From: an uncultured Ruminococcus sp.
Lineage (GTDB): Bacteria > Bacillota > Clostridia > Oscillospirales > Ruminococcaceae
Assembly (NCBI GenBank): GCA_905199285.1
Contig: CAJKFZ010000112.1
Coordinates: forward strand, 1 to 8,281
Direction: 5' to 3'
Length of the DNA: 8,281 bases
Shown: one piece after another, positions 7,101-8,281 of the stretch
Layout: each line of letters starts with the position of its first letter
Position numbering within the stretch: the first letter of the stretch is position 1
Notes under the pieces: model-generated
The model's input: only the letters and a program-made list of their open reading frames with translations
Databases searched by the model: none
Told to the model about the DNA's origin: nothing
Position numbers and translations under genes: made by a program

Positions 7101-8101
7101 CCCTGTTTCCATGTGCCCTGCCACTCATTGGCAATGTTGACTATAACGTAATCTTTATTCGCATTGACAACATCGATCATTTCTTTCCAATAGTTTACAG
7201 CCTTTACTGTAATGTCAGCCGGATCGTCGTTTCCAGTAAAATCATGAAGCTCAAGAATACACACAAGACCTCTTGCCTTACTCCAGTTAATGATATTTTT
7301 AACTTCTTCCTTAGTTGTTTTAGTATAAAGAGTACCTTCGCCAAGTACGATTCTTACGGTATTTGCTCCTAAATCAGCAACAGCGTTGATAGAAGTCTGG
7401 GTTTGATCCGTATACCAATCGTGTGGAAGATTTACGCCTTTCATTATAAATTCATTATTTGCTCCGTCGTAAAGCTTGCTGCCTGCAACGTGCATAGAGC
7501 CTTCACGATCAACAATGACCGGAACTGTTGTCGTTGTTGTTGTGACAACAGGAGAAGCTGTTGTTGTGGTTACTACAGAGCCATCGTTTTCATTTGCATA
7601 AATCGAAAGCTCGGATACACCTTTAAGATTCGGAGATTTTGCAGAAGAAGCTGTCTGGAATTTAGTGAAAGGAATATCAATTTCAGTCCAGCCCTTTGTT
7701 CCTGAAAGATTCTGTTTGCATTCCCATTTAACTCCGTCGCCGTCCACAAAGCTTATTGTAGTAAGCTCTTTATTTCCATTTACATTAATAAGAAAATTTA
7801 CTCCGGTGTAGCCGCTCCAGTCAGCTTTGCCAATATTTTTTGTAACTCCGGCATAGCCTGAATCACCAAGATCGTAATCATACTGAAGCGCCTTGCTGCC
7901 ATCGGAAGAATTCGTCAGTGAAAGCTTAACCTCTCCGCCCGAATTATCGATCTTGTAAGCACTGGAAACATCTGAAGCGTTTCCATATGACTCAAAGTCG
8001 TCGATTACTTTTTTTGTGTCAGCTGCGCCTGCCGGAAAAGCAGCGGCAATCGAGCTTGCCGTCAGGATCGCAGAAGTGAACGCTGATAAAAACTTTTTCA
8101 T
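4166..8101 (-). CDS. Secreted, dockerin-bearing bimodular GH5 beta-mannanase
   Basis: Predicted endo-beta-1,4-mannanase of 1311 residues, exported and probably docked on a cellulosome scaffoldin. Order: signal peptide (1-27), CBM11-like module lacking its last strand (31-174), Thr-rich linker (175-197), GH5 domain A (203-499; acid/base Glu326 in NEWQG, nucleophile Glu422 in IGEFG), Pro/Asp-rich linker (509-536), two related unassigned beta-sandwich modules (537-690, 700-868), GH5 domain B (904-1205; Glu1033, Glu1128), a GTWYIDNISLY strand (1216-1226) and a dockerin (1231-1308). The GH5 domains resemble subfamily 8 mannanases (GVN.PH.WY, NTVRIVL, HMY, GWLAWSWKGNG, NGIQET). Subfamily and substrate are inferred from remembered family sequences; another beta-glycan is possible. 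AACGGAGG lies 8 nt before ATG 8101, fixing the start. The gene has its own promoter and terminator, and no sugar-uptake or other glycosidase gene is adjacent. Confidence 0.9.
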   Translation of the reverse strand: MKKFLSAFTSAILTASSIAAAFPAGAADTKKVIDDFESYGNASDVSSAYKIDNSGGEVKLSLTNSSDGSKALQYDYDLGDSGYAGVTKNIGKADWSGYTGVNFLINVNGNKELTTISFVDGDGVKWECKQNLSGTKGWTEIDIPFTKFQTASSAKSPNLKGVSELSIYANENDGSVVTTTTASPVVTTTTTTVPVIVDREGSMHVAGSKLYDGANNEFIMKGVNLPHDWYTDQTQTSINAVADLGANTVRIVLGEGTLYTKTTKEEVKNIINWSKARGLVCILELHDFTGNDDPADITVKAVNYWKEMIDVVNANKDYVIVNIANEWQGTWKQGNLWADTYKTAVKSLRDAGLETAIMIDASGYGQETGPMESGCKEVLEADKDKNIIFSYHMYSAVGANETTIKEAIDGIKNQGVCLAIGEFGYWQNFKGVDERYLVDYCEDSEIGWLAWSWKGNGGYDIPLDMSNDWAGKDLTDWGAWVFCGKNGIQETSKLAYTLKGYDKEKTVQNVPDSVPDPDIDVPGPIITDKEVPVPAGELLNYEWVWGINGDPDDKCLITTTEELSNGGVRANVNLVDENYPTMITMNSDGYDLSKYKTIDFVIRNNNSAAVQANLILKVGSDWTWVEPNKPNPYIDVPGGMTSQVSFDISSADLKDVKMIALRLQPSSGAVTNPVDIVSMGFDLADGVYEDEIAEMNRPKSADHFTWAYPETSFTKTVNTSLKDGVITIEYDGITNNDGAGVQTETNPGSGKGVDFTKYNAVKATLTNKGDKDVHATLIVKNSKDWTWAENGGTLVAGTEEGEMIIPAGKSVDVYYSLNKPYWKSLASNWTYTGSLSNLDDVRAIAFKLYTDGTPASGTFEISNFEVLSSASAISANSEMPEVKMAAQTVLALSDNAKSSKAASGMYVDGKKLYTADGTEFIMRGMNIAHTWFKNDTVGAIKKSAEYGSNATRIVLADDTYAANGWQGYKDDIATVESLIQECKANGQVAIVEYHNGTGGDDTKYVDNALAYWLEMVDMLNKYTDCCILNILNEWQGTWNLPTYAPTYESAIKTLRNAGLKNVIMIDAPGWGQDANTMITNANTILNADPDKNVMFSIHMYAVAGADDATVKSHIDNALAQNICLCIGEFGCNHMMSGQMYDVAWQTIMDYCQEKSVGWLAWSWCGNGSSDYFLDLTTDQAGNTLTEWGKNVVYGKNGIQETSVKLGSAPITPSKSGTWYIDNISLYTSDSKYLAGDSNCDGQVDMSDAVLIMQSLSNPDKYGINGSDASHITEEGLINADCCNRGDGITNEDALAIQKYKLELVDSLPIAS
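4178..4411 (-). other. Ruminococcus-type dockerin
   Basis: Residues 1231-1308. The first calcium loop is canonical: Asp1236, Asn1238, Asp1240, Asp1244, Asp1247 (GDSNCDGQVDMSD), followed by AVLIMQ. The second loop, Asp1280 to Asp1292 (DCCNRGDGITNED), is 13 residues, one more than the usual 12, and is followed by ALAIQKY. Such asymmetric repeats are typical of Ruminococcus dockerins, which bind scaffoldin cohesins. Confidence 0.88.
4424..4459 (-). other. Isolated CBM-type closing beta-strand (SGTWYIDNISLY)
   Basis: Residues 1215-1226, between GH5 domain B and the dockerin. The sequence is what normally ends a CBM11/CIA30-like module, yet no such module precedes it here. The N-terminal module of the same protein lacks exactly this strand. 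Confidence 0.6.
4487..5392 (-). other. GH5 catalytic domain B (subfamily 8-like)
   Basis: Residues 904-1205, clearly homologous to domain A but much diverged. Landmarks: FIMRGMNIAHTWF (920-932), NATRIVL with Arg952, VEYHNGTG with His994, NILNEWQGTW with acid/base Glu1033, HMY with His1098, IGEFG with nucleophile Glu1128, GWLAWSWCGNG (1157-1167). An insertion (DTYAANGWQGYKDD, 958-971) after the Arg952 strand and a different segment after the nucleophile (CNHMMSGQMY) would change the substrate cleft. Confidence 0.88.
5498..6004 (-). other. Beta-sandwich module X2, a diverged copy of X1
   Basis: Residues 700-868. It aligns with X1: HFTWAYPE against YEWVWGIN, FTKYNAVKATLTN against LSKYKTIDFVIRN, KDWTWAE (783-789) against SDWTWVE, and similar final strands (ISNFEV against VSMGFDL). 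It is slightly longer, with an extra loop before YYSLNKPYWK. Confidence 0.55.
6032..6493 (-). other. Beta-sandwich module X1 of unassigned CBM family
   Basis: Residues 537-690. Strand-rich, no catalytic motif, with YEWVWGING near its start, SKYKTIDFVIRNN (593-605) and SDWTWVE (620-626). It is related to the next module, which carries KDWTWAE in the equivalent place. Exposed tryptophans and position between mannanase domains suggest glycan binding; the family cannot be named from the sequence alone. Confidence 0.55.
6605..7495 (-). other. GH5 catalytic domain A (subfamily 8-like)
   Basis: Residues 203-499, a full (beta/alpha)8 domain. Landmarks: FIMKGVNLPHDWYTDQT (218-234), NTVRIVL with Arg250, LELHDFTG with His286, NIANEWQGTW with acid/base Glu326, HMY with His392, IGEFG with nucleophile Glu422 and GWLAWSWKGNG (447-457). 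All the key GH5 residues I can identify are present, so it should be active. Confidence 0.88.
7511..7579 (-). repeat. Thr-rich linker encoded by low-complexity ACA/ACT/GTT repeats
   Basis: Residues 175-197 (SVVTTTTASPVVTTTTTTVP and three more) are a flexible, probably O-glycosylated linker of the type common in Ruminococcus glycanases. The DNA is a repetitive run of Thr and Val codons. Confidence 0.85.
7580..8011 (-). other. CBM11-like carbohydrate-binding module, C-terminally incomplete
   Basis: Residues 31-174 start with the typical VIDDFESYG strand and continue with GSKALQYDYDL, GYAGVTKNIGKADWSGYTGVNFLI and GWTEIDIPFTKF, ending at GVSELSIYANENDG. This matches the galactose-binding-like beta-sandwich of CBM11/CIA30-type modules. 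Those normally close with a GTxYIDxI strand, which is missing here before the Thr linker begins. Confidence 0.65.
8021..8101 (-). other. Sec signal peptide of the mannanase
   Basis: Residues 1-27: basic start MKKF, hydrophobic core rich in Ala/Ile/Leu/Phe, and a likely signal peptidase I cut after an A-x-A sequence (AGAA|D, near residue 27). Confidence 0.9.
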
Positions 8102-8109
8102 TAGTATAA

Positions 8110-8114
8110 CCTCC
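8110..8114 (-). promoter_or_regulatory. Shine-Dalgarno site of the mannanase
   Basis: GGAGG on the minus strand, 8 nt before ATG 8101. It confirms the start that yields the signal peptide. Confidence 0.9.
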
Positions 8115-8152
8115 GTTAATTATTTTTTATAATTAGGTAATGAAGTCAGTTT

Positions 8153-8187
8153 AAACAAGAGGAATCTGTTTAAGTATTCTCTTGTTT
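8153..8187 (-). promoter_or_regulatory. Inverted repeat in the mannanase leader (AAACAAGAG-N17-CTCTTGTTT)
   Basis: Perfect 9-bp arms at 8187-8179 and 8161-8153 on the minus strand. They lie just after the predicted transcription start (near 8191). In RNA this forms a 5' stem-loop; in DNA it could be a repressor operator just downstream of the start site. Which one applies is not shown by the sequence. No U-run follows the stem, so a simple attenuator is unlikely. Confidence 0.55.
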
Positions 8188-8190
8188 GGT

Positions 8191-8218
8191 TTACTTAATG
8201 ATATCACAGATTACTTAA
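8191..8218. repeat. Direct repeat TTACTTAA spaced 20 bp, straddling the mannanase -10
   Basis: Identical 8-bp copies at 8191-8198 and 8211-8218, i.e. two helical turns apart. One abuts the -10 and the other is inside the spacer next to the -35. A partial inverted copy, TTAAGTA, is at 8170-8176 in the leader. The spacing on one DNA face is suggestive of a regulator site; alternatively it is chance in AT-rich DNA. Confidence 0.4.
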
Positions 8219-8226
8219 AAAGTCAA
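8198..8226 (-). promoter_or_regulatory. Sigma-A promoter of the mannanase gene
   Basis: Minus strand: TTGACT (8226-8221), 17-bp spacer, TATCAT (8203-8198), with TG one base upstream of the -10 (extended -10). An A/T-rich stretch at about 8227-8251 upstream of the -35 resembles an UP element. The predicted start near 8191 gives a leader of about 90 nt. Confidence 0.8.
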
Positions 8227-8281
8227 GAAAAATTTAGCTAATTTTAATTTTTCCACATTTCTTCCAAAAAACAGTTTTATA

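Noticed and set aside
7511..7579. Repetitive ACA/GTT DNA as a possible CRISPR or microsatellite locus
   Set aside because: No repeat-spacer pattern; it is in frame and encodes a Thr-rich inter-domain linker.
7403..7705. 100-residue plus-strand frame with many Cys and Arg
   Set aside because: The Cys/Arg-rich run is the antisense reading of the repeated Thr codons in the linker; not a metal-binding protein.

Overview
This window looks like chromosomal DNA of a low- to mid-GC Gram-positive gut or rumen anaerobe, most probably Ruminococcus sensu stricto (R. flavefaciens, R. bicirculans or R. albus group). The main reason is the secreted multi-module polysaccharidase with a Ruminococcus-style dockerin (DAVLIMQ in the first repeat, GDGITNEDALAIQKY in the second). 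Purine-rich Shine-Dalgarno sites, near-consensus sigma-A promoters and Firmicutes-type housekeeping proteins agree. The genus is an inference; no rRNA or other marker gene is present.

Layout: (1) 1-102, leader of the first gene, with a strong but oddly placed Shine-Dalgarno site. (2) 103-1065 (+), S4-domain RluA-family pseudouridine synthase. (3) 1066-1176, convergent intergenic gap almost filled by a 107-bp element with 22-bp inverted ends, resembling a MITE. (4) 1177-2028 (-), prephenate dehydrogenase for tyrosine synthesis. (5) 2029-2166, two back-to-back sigma-A promoters, both with 17-bp spacers, driving the dehydrogenase to the left and a two-gene operon to the right. (6) 2167-4014 (+), a Maf nucleotide pyrophosphatase and a DUF1015 protein, ended by a hairpin terminator at 4022-4072. 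(7) 4096-4131, a terminator for the gene arriving from the right. (8) 4166-8101 (-), a 1311-residue secreted beta-mannanase. (9) 8102-8281, its promoter and a leader containing direct and inverted repeats.

The four small genes are housekeeping genes (RNA modification, tyrosine synthesis, nucleotide sanitation, unknown DUF1015 role) and are not functionally tied to the large one. The large protein is the accessory item: signal peptide, CBM11-like module, Thr-rich linker, first GH5 (subfamily-8-like) catalytic domain, two related beta-sandwich modules of unassigned family, second GH5 domain, dockerin. Both catalytic domains keep the acid/base and nucleophile glutamates. The N-terminal binding module appears to lack its last beta-strand, and a sequence of exactly that kind (GTWYIDNISLY) lies about 1040 residues later, just before the dockerin. 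This suggests that a GH5-X-X-GH5 block was inserted into an ancestral CBM-dockerin protein. I regard that split module as the most interesting observation here. I see no CRISPR array, tRNA, rRNA, phage or transposase gene.
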